A stretch of 64,000 bases of DNA from Staphylococcus schleiferi (lineage in GTDB: Bacteria > Bacillota > Bacilli > Staphylococcales > Staphylococcaceae). The translations under genes and the position numbers were made by a program. The notes under the pieces were generated by a model. The model was not told the origin of the DNA and did not search any database. It saw nothing but the letters and a program-made list of their open reading frames with translations. Location: assembly GCF_900458895.1 (NCBI RefSeq), contig NZ_LR962863.1, forward strand, positions 1,054,001-1,118,000, written 5' to 3'. This document shows, in pieces, positions 17,378 through 24,711 of the stretch (position 1 is the stretch's first letter; each line of letters opens with the position of its first letter).

Positions 17378-18214
17378 ATGTATGAAAAGTCTTTTTATAA
17401 TGGAAATCGTATGCCTCAGGTGGGCTTAGGTGTTTTCCGTGTAGAAAATGATGATTCTGCGAAGGATGCGGTTAAGCATGCGATTAAGCATGGTTATCGT
17501 AGTATTGATACGGCGATGATTTACAAAAATGAAGAAAAAGTGGGCGAAGGTATTCGTGAAGCTTTAGAAGAAAATGACTTAAAGCGTGAAGATTTGTTTA
17601 TTACGTCTAAGCTTTGGTTAAGTGATTATGGTCGTGACAATGTGGAAAAAGCTTATCAAGCTTCATTATCGCGTTTAGGTTTAGATTACTTAGATTTATA
17701 TCTTGTACATTGGCCAGGAACTGATGAAGATTTAATGATTGATACGTGGAAAGGGATGGAAGATCTTTACCAAGATCAAAAAGTTAAAAATATTGGTGTA
17801 AGTAATTTTAATGTTGAACATTTGGATCGTTTACTTGCCAATGTTCGTATCAAACCTGTGATTAACCAAGTTGAATTCCATCCATATTTGACACAAAAAG
17901 CTTTACATGAGTATCTTGATGCACAAAATATTCTTATGGAATCTTGGTCACCTTTAATGAATGCACAAATTCTAGACGATGCGACGGTAAAAAGTGTTGC
18001 AGATGAAGTAAACCGTTCAGCAGCACAGGTCATTATTCGTTGGAATGTACAACATGGTGTTGTAACAATACCTAAATCAATCACACCAAGTCGTATTGAA
18101 GAAAACTTAAATGTTTTTGATTTTGAATTATCTCAAGAACAGATGGGTCGCTTAGATGCGCTCAATGAAGATCGTCGTATTGGACCAGATCCTCTACAAT
18201 TTAACGGTCAATAA
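17378..18214 (+). CDS. aldo/keto reductase (2,5-diketo-D-gluconate reductase type)
   Basis: NADPH-dependent carbonyl reductase of the AKR5-like group, 278 aa, cytoplasmic. Signatures: RSIDTAMIYKNEEKVGEGI (Asp and Tyr of the tetrad), ITSKLW (Lys), LVHWPG (His), IGVSNFNVEHL, and the nicotinamide-phosphate-binding IPKSITPSRIEENL. The start is the ATG with AAAGGAG 9 nt upstream; an open frame from 17312 runs out of the repeat array without an RBS. Natural substrate unknown; many homologues reduce methylglyoxal or diketo sugars. The gene is immediately downstream of the tandem repeat array, so its promoter must lie in or just after the last unit. Confidence 0.9.
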   Translation: MYEKSFYNGNRMPQVGLGVFRVENDDSAKDAVKHAIKHGYRSIDTAMIYKNEEKVGEGIREALEENDLKREDLFITSKLWLSDYGRDNVEKAYQASLSRLGLDYLDLYLVHWPGTDEDLMIDTWKGMEDLYQDQKVKNIGVSNFNVEHLDRLLANVRIKPVINQVEFHPYLTQKALHEYLDAQNILMESWSPLMNAQILDDATVKSVADEVNRSAAQVIIRWNVQHGVVTIPKSITPSRIEENLNVFDFELSQEQMGRLDALNEDRRIGPDPLQFNGQ

Positions 18215-18222
18215 AAACTATC

Positions 18223-18266
18223 AAAAACCCGAGATTTCGCAACGTTAGCGAGATCTCGGGTTTATG
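18223..18266 (+). terminator. bidirectional terminator
   Basis: AAACCCGAGATTTCGC / GCGAGATCTCGGGTTT stem between the convergent reductase gene and crcB2. Confidence 0.88.
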
Positions 18267-18287
18267 TTTTAGTATGTATGAATTATT

Positions 18288-18644
18288 TTACAAATGAAAT
18301 TGGACACCTAACCAACAAGCGATAAAACATGCAACATATTGCAGGACGCTATATGTGACAAATAGAAGTCGTTTTTTCGACTGTTGAAGCATTTGTAATA
18401 ACTCTAATGATAATGTTGAAAATGTTGTAAAACCGCCCAGTATACCGACAGCAAAAAATAATTGCGCTGCGTGTGAGGCAGTATAAATTTGAAAAAGGTA
18501 GCCGATTAGAAAAGAACCTAACAAATTAACGAATAAGGTAGTTATCGGTATTTTGAAAAAATCAAAGCTAGATAAGCGAGCTGTTACCATTGCTCGAAGG
18601 ACAGCCCCAATACCGCCACCTATACATAATAGTAGGACATTCAT
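18288..18644 (-). CDS. crcB2: fluoride ion channel Fluc subunit 2
   Basis: 118-aa four-span membrane protein of the CrcB/Fluc family that exports fluoride. The family motifs GGGIGAVLRAMV (N-terminal), FVNLLGSFLIG (the pore Asn) and GILGGFTTFSTLSLE (central Phe box) are complete. AGGAGG lies 9 nt before the ATG; a longer frame to 18698 overlaps crcB1. The ATG overlaps the crcB1 stop as ATGA. Paired small Fluc genes usually encode heterodimeric dual-topology channels. No fluoride riboswitch was recognised upstream. Confidence 0.92.
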   Translation of the reverse strand: MNVLLLCIGGGIGAVLRAMVTARLSSFDFFKIPITTLFVNLLGSFLIGYLFQIYTASHAAQLFFAVGILGGFTTFSTLSLELLQMLQQSKKRLLFVTYSVLQYVACFIACWLGVQFHL

Positions 18645-19006
18645 TTGTGAAAACCTCCTAATCGATAACCTAGAAAACAGCATAAAATGCCACAACAATA
18701 ACTGACGAGCGCATAACTTAGTAGTATCAGTAAATGACCATATTCAGCTAAATGAACGAGCTCAAATTGGAAGGTTGAAAAAGTGGTTAATGCCCCTAAA
18801 AAGCCAGTTGTTATGCCCTGTTTGACTTGAGGATGTTGGGTAAACCACTTTGTAGAGAGACGGGTAAAATATCCCATACCCATTGCCCCGATTAAATTAG
18901 CAAGAAAGGTGCCGATTGGAAACTGTGAGTCAACAGGGATGAAACTGATTTGCCACCTCAACAATGCACCTATCGCACCACCTATAAAGATATAAATATA
19001 TTTCAT
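18641..19006 (-). CDS. crcB1: fluoride ion channel Fluc subunit 1
   Basis: 121-aa partner of CrcB2: GGAIGALLRWQ, FLANLIGAMGMGYF and GFLGALTTFSTFQFE carry the same pore Asn and Phe-box motifs in four hydrophobic segments. AGGTGA lies 7 nt before the ATG. It overlaps crcB2 by 4 nt and sits 36 nt downstream of the three-span membrane gene, so these three likely form one operon. Confidence 0.92.
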   Translation of the reverse strand: MKYIYIFIGGAIGALLRWQISFIPVDSQFPIGTFLANLIGAMGMGYFTRLSTKWFTQHPQVKQGITTGFLGALTTFSTFQFELVHLAEYGHLLILLSYALVSYCCGILCCFLGYRLGGFHK

Positions 19007-19042
19007 GCAATCACCTGAACCTTAAATGGCTTCATGCGTCAT

Positions 19043-19345
19043 TTAAATAATACCAAAGGTAAATAGGGAACTTACAATATGAATACAAATGACCACTAAA
19101 AGAATCCACGGTTGTATTCGTGACGCTTTATGTATCCAACTGCGTTGCTCTGGCAAATGTTTGATTGATTTGTCTGCAAAAACGATGGATGCAACTAAAA
19201 TGACGAAGTTTACAATACTACATACAAAAATCAATTTTACAATTGAAGTAAAATGCTTTTCGAGCATAGGATTTTGTGTATTAAAATAAAAACTAATAAG
19301 CATTAACAATACCGATAAGTAAAAGTATTTTTTTGATTTGGACAT
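19043..19345 (-). CDS. three-span membrane protein, unknown function
   Basis: 100-aa protein with three hydrophobic spans (YLSVLLMLISFYF, KLIFVCSIVNFVILVASIVF and WILLVVICIHIVSSLFTFGII) and a positively charged loop. GGAGGC precedes the ATG. First gene of a probable operon with crcB1-crcB2. I do not recognise a characterised family; conserved hypothetical in staphylococci. Confidence 0.75.
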   Translation of the reverse strand: MSKSKKYFYLSVLLMLISFYFNTQNPMLEKHFTSIVKLIFVCSIVNFVILVASIVFADKSIKHLPEQRSWIHKASRIQPWILLVVICIHIVSSLFTFGII

Positions 19346-19500
19346 AGTGCGCCTCCTTTATTTATCGATAGTAATCATATCATATTTTATTTGTGAATTG
19401 AACGAATGTTGTTCAAATGCAAAGCGTTAAAATAGCAGAATAGGACTTAAAAATGGTATAACTATAAATAGGATTAACAGCAATAAGGAGGCTATTTAAA

Positions 19501-20211
19501 ATGGCAGAATTGAAAGTACGCGTATTTGCAGATGGTGCAGATATTGAACAAATGAAAAAAGCTTATCAAAATAAAGAGGTAGACGGTTTTACTACAAACC
19601 CAAGTTTAATGGCAAAAGCTGGCGTTAAAGACTATGTGGAATTTGCTAAAGAAGCAGTAGAGGCAATTCCTGATGCATCGATTTCATTCGAAGTTTTTGG
19701 CGATGACATGGAAACAATGGAAAAAGAAGCAGAAATCATCCAACAATTTGGTGAAAACATTTTTGTTAAAATTCCAGTTGTCAATACAAAAGGCGAATCA
19801 ATGATTCCATTAATTGAAAAATTATCAGCTAAAGGCGTTAAATTAAATGTCACTGCTGTCTATACAATTGAACAAGTTAAAGCTATCACTGAAGCTGTCA
19901 CTGAAGGTGTAGAAACATATGTGTCTGTTTTTGCAGGACGTATTGCAGATACAGGTGTTGACCCTATGCCATTAATGAAAGAATCAGTTGAAGTGACACA
20001 TAGTAAAAAAGGCGTGCAATTATTATGGGCAAGCTGTCGCGAGTTATTCAATGTCATTCAAGCTGATGAAATTGGTGCAGATATCATTACTTGTCCATCA
20101 GACGTTGTGAAAAAAGTGTCTAACATTGGACGTGACATCAATGAATTATCTGTAGATACAGTTAAAGGATTTGAGAAAGATATTAAATCTTCTGGATTAA
20201 GTATCTTATAA
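19501..20211 (+). CDS. tal: transaldolase
   Basis: 236-aa class I aldolase of the short transaldolase/fructose-6-phosphate aldolase group, pentose phosphate pathway, cytoplasmic. TTNPSLMAK is the family N-terminal motif, the Schiff-base Lys is in FVKIPV (about residue 86), and VSVFAGRIADTG is the C-terminal signature. AAGGAGG lies 8 nt before the ATG. Monocistronic, with a strong terminator downstream. Confidence 0.95.
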   Translation: MAELKVRVFADGADIEQMKKAYQNKEVDGFTTNPSLMAKAGVKDYVEFAKEAVEAIPDASISFEVFGDDMETMEKEAEIIQQFGENIFVKIPVVNTKGESMIPLIEKLSAKGVKLNVTAVYTIEQVKAITEAVTEGVETYVSVFAGRIADTGVDPMPLMKESVEVTHSKKGVQLLWASCRELFNVIQADEIGADIITCPSDVVKKVSNIGRDINELSVDTVKGFEKDIKSSGLSIL

Positions 20212-20304
20212 TTTTTAACTTGTGAGATAGATTTGAAATGAGTTCAATGGCTTTTTCCTTTATGGGAGTCAAGCTACGAAAAGTTTATAACAAGCTTAAA
20301 CGTT

Positions 20305-20361
20305 AAAAAAAGTGACTGTTTCTGAAGCATGAGTGTATGCTTTAGATGCAGTCACTTTTTA
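20305..20361 (+). terminator. terminator of tal
   Basis: AAAAAGTGACTG / CAGTCACTTTTT 12-bp stem with an internal GCAT-rich arm. It starts about 95 nt after the tal stop; nothing else is seen in 20212-20450 apart from this hairpin. Confidence 0.8.
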
Positions 20362-20450
20362 ATTTCTAATGAGTGAGTTGCTTATTAAGGTAGGCGTTTG
20401 TGTTATGATAAAGTGAACAAGGAAAATGCTACAAAGATGAAAGGGGGCCT

Positions 20451-20909
20451 ATGTTGCACATGCAGAATCAAGCATTTCAACATCAAATTGAAAAAGACTT
20501 ATGGTATCTTAATCAACGTGAGAAAAAAGCACTGCGCACATATTTAAAATCGCATGACATGGATGATATACAGAATCAATATCGTACACCACAGCGATTT
20601 GTTTCCTATTATTTAAGGAATCATATTTTTTCGAATGAATTAAAAACGTCCAGTTATTTAACAATGACTTTGATAGGTTTGTTTGTTGTCAATGTGCTGT
20701 TACTAGGACTGTTTATAGGGGCATTACTCTTATGTTTAAGTTCAGCCCATTATTTTATCCAACCGAATATGAATTTATCAGTAGGATTAGTGATCACGAT
20801 TATGTTAAGTGCGTTGATTTCTTTAGTGCTCATTGTCTATTTGATGAAAGTAGCGAATGGCTATTTTACAAAGCGACTCATCGATTATAAATTTAATAAA
20901 GCAAAATAA
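20451..20909 (+). CDS. membrane protein of unknown function
   Basis: 152-aa protein: a charged, helical N-terminal half (KDLWYLNQREKKALRTYL, then YRTPQRFVSYY), followed by two strong membrane spans (about residues 68-92 and 108-130) and a basic tail. The N-terminal helices resemble the DUF1700/DUF1129 type of small regulatory membrane protein, but I cannot confirm this. GGGGG lies only 3 nt before the first ATG; a second in-frame ATG at 20460 is also possible. Convergent with the ecfX-like gene, with only 2 nt between the stops. Confidence 0.65.
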   Translation: MLHMQNQAFQHQIEKDLWYLNQREKKALRTYLKSHDMDDIQNQYRTPQRFVSYYLRNHIFSNELKTSSYLTMTLIGLFVVNVLLLGLFIGALLLCLSSAHYFIQPNMNLSVGLVITIMLSALISLVLIVYLMKVANGYFTKRLIDYKFNKAK

Positions 20910-20911
20910 AG

Positions 20912-21340
20912 CTATAATAATTTGGAAAGCATCATTGCATCTTTCCATTTTTTTATAAATTGTATGAGTGGTATAGGGACGACGAGGGTGATATTGTGTT
21001 CAAAATGGACTTTCGTTTGTTCAAAATAAGAAGAGGCTGCGATGACTTGAACCATATTGATGAATATCTGTACAGGTGCACGTTGAGGTTGCATGGGGCA
21101 TAGGATGAGTCTTGGATTCAAATAGAAGGGTGATAAATGATACGTATTTAAAAGTTGCATAGAGAAATTTTTCTGAGTGCGGAGGTCTTTTTGTGACGCT
21201 AATGCCAAATCGTTTAAGAAGCGATGAAGAGAATGCTGGCTATGGTGCGTATGAGATACATATTTAATCAAAAGTGGATACTCTATATTTTCAGAAGTTT
21301 TGAGGTAAAGCATAGTTTCGTGCGCATATTGTATCGTCAT
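20912..21340 (-). CDS. ComK-family protein downstream of sigS (EcfX-like)
   Basis: 142-aa protein whose C-terminal half follows the ComK pattern: LNPRLILCPMQPQRAPVQIFIN, then KVHFEHNITLVVPI, equivalent to the ComK P-x-FPT-S-RPQ-W and TFSNG-PIS segments. The N-terminus is shorter than B. subtilis ComK. It follows sigS with a 2-nt gap and its AAAGGA lies in the sigS 3' end, so the two are co-expressed. In S. aureus a gene called ecfX occupies this place after sigS and is implicated in SigS control. Whether this protein binds DNA or regulates SigS activity is inference. Confidence 0.65.
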   Translation of the reverse strand: MTIQYAHETMLYLKTSENIEYPLLIKYVSHTHHSQHSLHRFLNDLALASQKDLRTQKNFSMQLLNTYHLSPFYLNPRLILCPMQPQRAPVQIFINMVQVIAASSYFEQTKVHFEHNITLVVPIPLIQFIKKWKDAMMLSKLL

Positions 21341-21342
21341 TG

Positions 21343-21831
21343 TTAAAATCCTTTCTTAATATCTTCATATGTGAGAACTTGCTTCAAGTGTTTCAAAGCA
21401 TGCGTCTTATATTTCCTTATTGTAGTCGGAGAACGTTGCATCAACTGTTGAATTTCTTTTTGTCGATAGCCTTGTAAATAGTATCGCAACCATTGCTGTT
21501 CCGGAGGCTTCAAGGTTTTTGTTAAATCGCTTAACAACAAATGCGTCGTATTTAGAGCTGTCGTTTGTAATTCTATTTGCTTCATTTCTAGCGGCAACGG
21601 TGTGGGCTTTTGAGATGATTGACGTAATAAATCAATAAGATAGAATTGTAAGTGATAGGTGATATATTTTTTGAAGCTTTGATTGAAAGAAGGATTATAT
21701 TTTAAAGATAGAGACCATAATTTGATTAATAAAAGTTGAAAGTACTCATCATAATTATAATCAATATGATACTTGTGCAGTAAAAAATGGATTAACTTAT
21801 AGTATTGGACATAAAGTGTATTAAATTGCAT
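21343..21831 (-). CDS. sigS: RNA polymerase sigma factor SigS
   Basis: 162-aa ECF-like sigma factor. Region 2 is in the N-terminal half (YDEYFQLLLIKLWSLSLKYNPS, then FKKYITYHLQFYLIDLLR); region 4 helix-turn-helix is in YYLQGYRQKEIQQLMQRSPTTIRKYKTHALKHL. The position next to tal and sagB is the same as for S. aureus sigS, which acts in stress and virulence. The second ATG is chosen because GAGGAG is 8 nt before it; the first ATG is only 2 nt from the RBS. A palindrome TGACCGGTCA lies 29 bp upstream. SigH-like alternatives are less likely given the context. Confidence 0.82.
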   Translation of the reverse strand: MQFNTLYVQYYKLIHFLLHKYHIDYNYDEYFQLLLIKLWSLSLKYNPSFNQSFKKYITYHLQFYLIDLLRQSSQKPTPLPLEMKQIELQTTALNTTHLLLSDLTKTLKPPEQQWLRYYLQGYRQKEIQQLMQRSPTTIRKYKTHALKHLKQVLTYEDIKKGF

Positions 21832-21859
21832 GGACATGACTCCTCAATAATAAATGAAC

Positions 21860-21869
21860 TGACCGGTCA
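21860..21869. promoter_or_regulatory. palindrome TGACCGGTCA upstream of sigS
   Basis: Perfect 10-bp palindrome, GC-rich in an AT-rich intergenic region, 29 bp before the sigS start. The shape resembles TetR-family operators, but no cognate regulator is in this window. Confidence 0.35.
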
Positions 21870-22035
21870 TTTCCTTTGTAACACAGCTAAAAGATTGAGG
21901 CATTCCACGATTTGTGCTATTTTATGTTTAATACAAGTTTTAGCAATGACAAATAGGTTTAAATTCTTTGTATATTTGTCGTTGAATGCATTTTAATGAC
22001 ATTTAATTTATTAGTTAACATTCGAGGAGGAAATT

Positions 22036-22257
22036 ATGGACTACGATCATTTAAATTTAGAGCATTTTTTCGCGCGCAATGATGATTTAGATGTTATCCG
22101 AGATCGTTCAGAATTTGTAATGATTAACAACATGACAAAACAAATGATGTATCGAGATGGCGAAGTCGAAGGTACGATTGATCTCGCACGTTATTATTAT
22201 AAAAACCGCTCTCAAGCTGCAAGTTTCATTATGATGGATTATCATCGCGATGAATAG
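22036..22257 (+). CDS. conserved small acidic protein, unknown function
   Basis: 73-aa cytoplasmic protein with no membrane span; acidic with aromatic clusters (LARYYYKNRSQAASFIMMDY). AGGAGG lies 6 nt before the ATG. A hairpin AATAGTAATGAA / TTCATTACTATT plus T run overlaps its stop codon. Conserved hypothetical between sigS and sagB in staphylococci; no domain recognised. Confidence 0.7.
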   Translation: MDYDHLNLEHFFARNDDLDVIRDRSEFVMINNMTKQMMYRDGEVEGTIDLARYYYKNRSQAASFIMMDYHRDE

Positions 22258-22293
22258 TAATGAAGAACTTTACATATTCATTACTATTTTTTT
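22253..22293 (+). terminator. terminator overlapping the stop of the 73-aa gene
   Basis: AATAGTAATGAA / TTCATTACTATT perfect 12-bp stem, T7 run; the TAG stop is inside the 5' arm. Confidence 0.82.
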
Positions 22294-22413
22294 ATGAATG
22301 TGTAACAACGGGGGTATCTCGTTGTATAGATGCATTGAAGGTGGTAAAATTTGATTTCAAGCGGATAAAATAAATATATGAATTAAAATGAAACATTCTG
22401 AAGAGGTGTGTTT

Positions 22414-23277
22414 ATGAGAAAGCACAAAAATGGCTCGATAATTGCTGTAATAGCGTCTTTTATTATTTTTGTTATTGCAGGTTTTTTCTTTTTTAGCATG
22501 ATTAAAGATCAAATCTTTTTTAAGCATGTTAATCAAGTAGAGCAAGTTGAGAAACTAGATGTGACACTTGATAAGGCAGCAAAGAAACAAATTGATAACT
22601 ATACTAGTCAACAAGTTTCAAATAAAAATCATACGAATTGGCGTGACGCATCTGATTCAGAAATTCGCGATGCGATGGATAGTTCGGTGTTTATGGATGA
22701 CAAGAGACAGAAGTATCAATTTTTAAATTTGTCGAAATATCAAGGTATTGATAAAAACAGAATTAAAAGAATGTTGAGAAATCATCCAACATTATTGGCA
22801 CATACGGATGATTTTTTAAATGCTGCTAAAGAAAAACAAGTGAATGAAGTTTACTTAATTTCACACGCTTTATTAGAAACTGGCTCAGTTATGTCAGAGT
22901 TGTCGAACGGTGTCGATATTGACGGTAAAAAATATTATAATTTTTATGGTGTTGGGGCACTTGATGAAGACCCTATTAAAACAGGTGCTAAATATGCGAA
23001 GAAAAAAGGCTGGGATACACCAGAAAAAGCGATTTATGGTGGCGCAGAATTTATCCATGATCATTACTTATCAAACCCAAATCAGAATACGTTGTACAGT
23101 ATGAGATGGAATCCTAAAAATCCTGGTGAACATCAATATGCAACAGATATTAATTGGGCGAAAAGTAACGCCGTCATTATGGCAGATTTTTACAAAGATA
23201 TGAAAACAGAAGGTAAATATTTTAACTGGTATGTTTATAAAGATGACAAAAAACATCAAGATGGTAAAAATTACTAG
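22414..23277 (+). CDS. sagB: membrane-anchored N-acetylglucosaminidase
   Basis: 287-aa Glucosaminidase-domain protein with an uncleaved N-terminal membrane anchor (IIAVIASFIIFVIAGFFFF, residues about 9-27). The catalytic domain contains LISHALLETGSVMSELSNG with the expected general-acid Glu, then YYNFYGVGALDEDP and the C-terminal SMRWNPKNPGEHQYATDINWA motif of family GH73. In S. aureus, SagB trims nascent glycan strands to their physiological length. The ATG at 22414 follows AAGAGGTG; the GTG at 22408 is part of that RBS. The location beside sigS is conserved. Confidence 0.9.
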   Translation: MRKHKNGSIIAVIASFIIFVIAGFFFFSMIKDQIFFKHVNQVEQVEKLDVTLDKAAKKQIDNYTSQQVSNKNHTNWRDASDSEIRDAMDSSVFMDDKRQKYQFLNLSKYQGIDKNRIKRMLRNHPTLLAHTDDFLNAAKEKQVNEVYLISHALLETGSVMSELSNGVDIDGKKYYNFYGVGALDEDPIKTGAKYAKKKGWDTPEKAIYGGAEFIHDHYLSNPNQNTLYSMRWNPKNPGEHQYATDINWAKSNAVIMADFYKDMKTEGKYFNWYVYKDDKKHQDGKNY

Positions 23278-23313
23278 TCTATAGAGAATTTAAGAATATA
23301 TGATAATCAATAA

Positions 23314-23370
23314 AATAAAGCGGAACAGAATCCAAACACTCGAGTGTAGGTTTCTGTTCCGCTTTATTTA
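23314..23370 (+). terminator. terminator of sagB
   Basis: AAAGCGGAACAGAA / TTCTGTTCCGCTTT 14-bp stem with a loop containing CACTCGAGTG. T-rich tail; can act on both strands. Confidence 0.85.
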
Positions 23371-23446
23371 TGTTATAACTCTAGGAAGAAAGTGTATGTG
23401 TGATTCAAAGTTGCTTTATATATGCGTTGATACAGTCGATGCTTTA

Positions 23447-23527
23447 TTATTCCGCTTTGTTACGACGTCCTAAGAGGAAAAATAAAGCAATTGTTAAAAT
23501 GAGCACTTTACCAATTTTTTTAATCAA
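23447..23527 (-). CDS. 26-aa hydrophobic micropeptide (predicted)
   Basis: On the minus strand an AGGTGA (23534-23539) is spaced 6 nt from a TTG that opens a 26-codon frame: short basic start LIKKIGK, one hydrophobic span VLILTIALFFLLG, and charged tail RRNKAE. This is the shape of a single-span membrane micropeptide. It sits alone between the sagB terminator and the OpuCC-like gene. Too short to prove by sequence; function unknown. Confidence 0.5.
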   Translation of the reverse strand: MIKKIGKVLILTIALFFLLGRRNKAE

Positions 23528-23598
23528 AATCAATCACCTCACTCTATTATAAGCTTGTTCAATTTCATTTTCAGTTCAGCTATTAAATATTGTCGTAA

Positions 23599-24510
23599 TT
23601 AATGTTCAAAATAATGATGGGCTTTTAAGAAATCTTTTGCGACAACAGCAGGCTCTTTTCCTTCTCCATCTGCTTCATAATTCAATTTTTGCATTTGTTT
23701 TGTATTGATTTTACCTGATAAATCTTTTAAAGACTGTTTGAGTTCAGGATGTGTTTTTAAAATTTGATCTGTTGCAACGACACTCGCGTCATAAGGTGGG
23801 AAGAAGTGTTTATCATCTTTCAAAACAACAAGGTCATAGGCTGAAACACGACCATCAGTAGTATAACCTAATGCCACATCCAATTTTTTATTTTTTAAAG
23901 CGTCGTACACTAAACCAATTTGCATCGGTCGGATTGTATCAAAATCAAAACCATATGCTTTTGTAAAAGCAGGATACCCATCACCGGCGCGTTTGATCCA
24001 GGTACTATCTGTTCCTAAACGCAGTTCATCGCTATGTTTTTTTAAATCTGATACATTTTTTAGATGATACTTACGTGCTGTTTCTTTAGTGACCATAAAC
24101 GCAAAAGTATTTTCAAATCCATAAGAGTCAAACCAAGTTTGGTGGAAACGTTTTTCAAATTCTTTTTGAGTAATCGCCATTGCTTTTTTAGGATTTTTGA
24201 CTGGGTCCATTTCTAATGCACCGACAAGATCCGTACCCGTATAACGTGTCGAAGAAATATTTCCATCTCCATTGATTAAAGCATTATGTTGAATCGTACT
24301 AGAGCCCAAATTATTAATGATTGCGGGTTTGATTTTTCCTTTTGTATCATGCTCGATTTTAAGTCGAACCATGTGTGCCATAATTTGTGACTCACTCGTC
24401 GATAGTGCTGTGATTTTTACACTATCTTTTGAAGTCCCACCTAAACCGGGAAGTGAACAACCAGACAAAATAATCAAACTTAACATAAATAAAGCCAATT
24501 TTTTATACAC
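23599..24510 (-). CDS. OpuCC-like osmoprotectant-binding lipoprotein (orphan)
   Basis: 303-aa substrate-binding protein of a glycine betaine/carnitine/choline ABC importer type. A lipoprotein signal peptide ends in the lipobox LSGC; the mature domain has the periplasmic-binding type 2 fold with KITALSTSESQIMAHM, YTGTDLVGAL, and the ligand-site region LGYTTDGRVSAYDLVVL. GGAGG lies 10 nt before the GTG start; an upstream ATG at 24540 precedes the RBS and is not used. No ATPase or permease gene is adjacent, so it must work with a transporter elsewhere or as a sensor. Ligand not predictable beyond quaternary amines. Confidence 0.85.
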   Translation of the reverse strand: MYKKLALFMLSLIILSGCSLPGLGGTSKDSVKITALSTSESQIMAHMVRLKIEHDTKGKIKPAIINNLGSSTIQHNALINGDGNISSTRYTGTDLVGALEMDPVKNPKKAMAITQKEFEKRFHQTWFDSYGFENTFAFMVTKETARKYHLKNVSDLKKHSDELRLGTDSTWIKRAGDGYPAFTKAYGFDFDTIRPMQIGLVYDALKNKKLDVALGYTTDGRVSAYDLVVLKDDKHFFPPYDASVVATDQILKTHPELKQSLKDLSGKINTKQMQKLNYEADGEGKEPAVVAKDFLKAHHYFEH

Positions 24511-24711
24511 GATGACAAAGCCTCCGAATATTAATATCATATCTTCAATTAAACAAAAAGGGTAAAAATATCTTGTGAGATTATTATACCATAGTAATTT
24601 TTTTAGTGTTCTTTATCACATTCGCATATAAAAATAACGTTTTTTCATTATTTCTTTTCATTAAGGGTATAATGAATTTGAATGAGATACTTAAAATAAG
24701 GATGATGCAAG

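Noticed and set aside
19007..19042. Fluoride riboswitch before crcB1
   Set aside because: Only 36 bp are available and no crcB-motif elements are seen.
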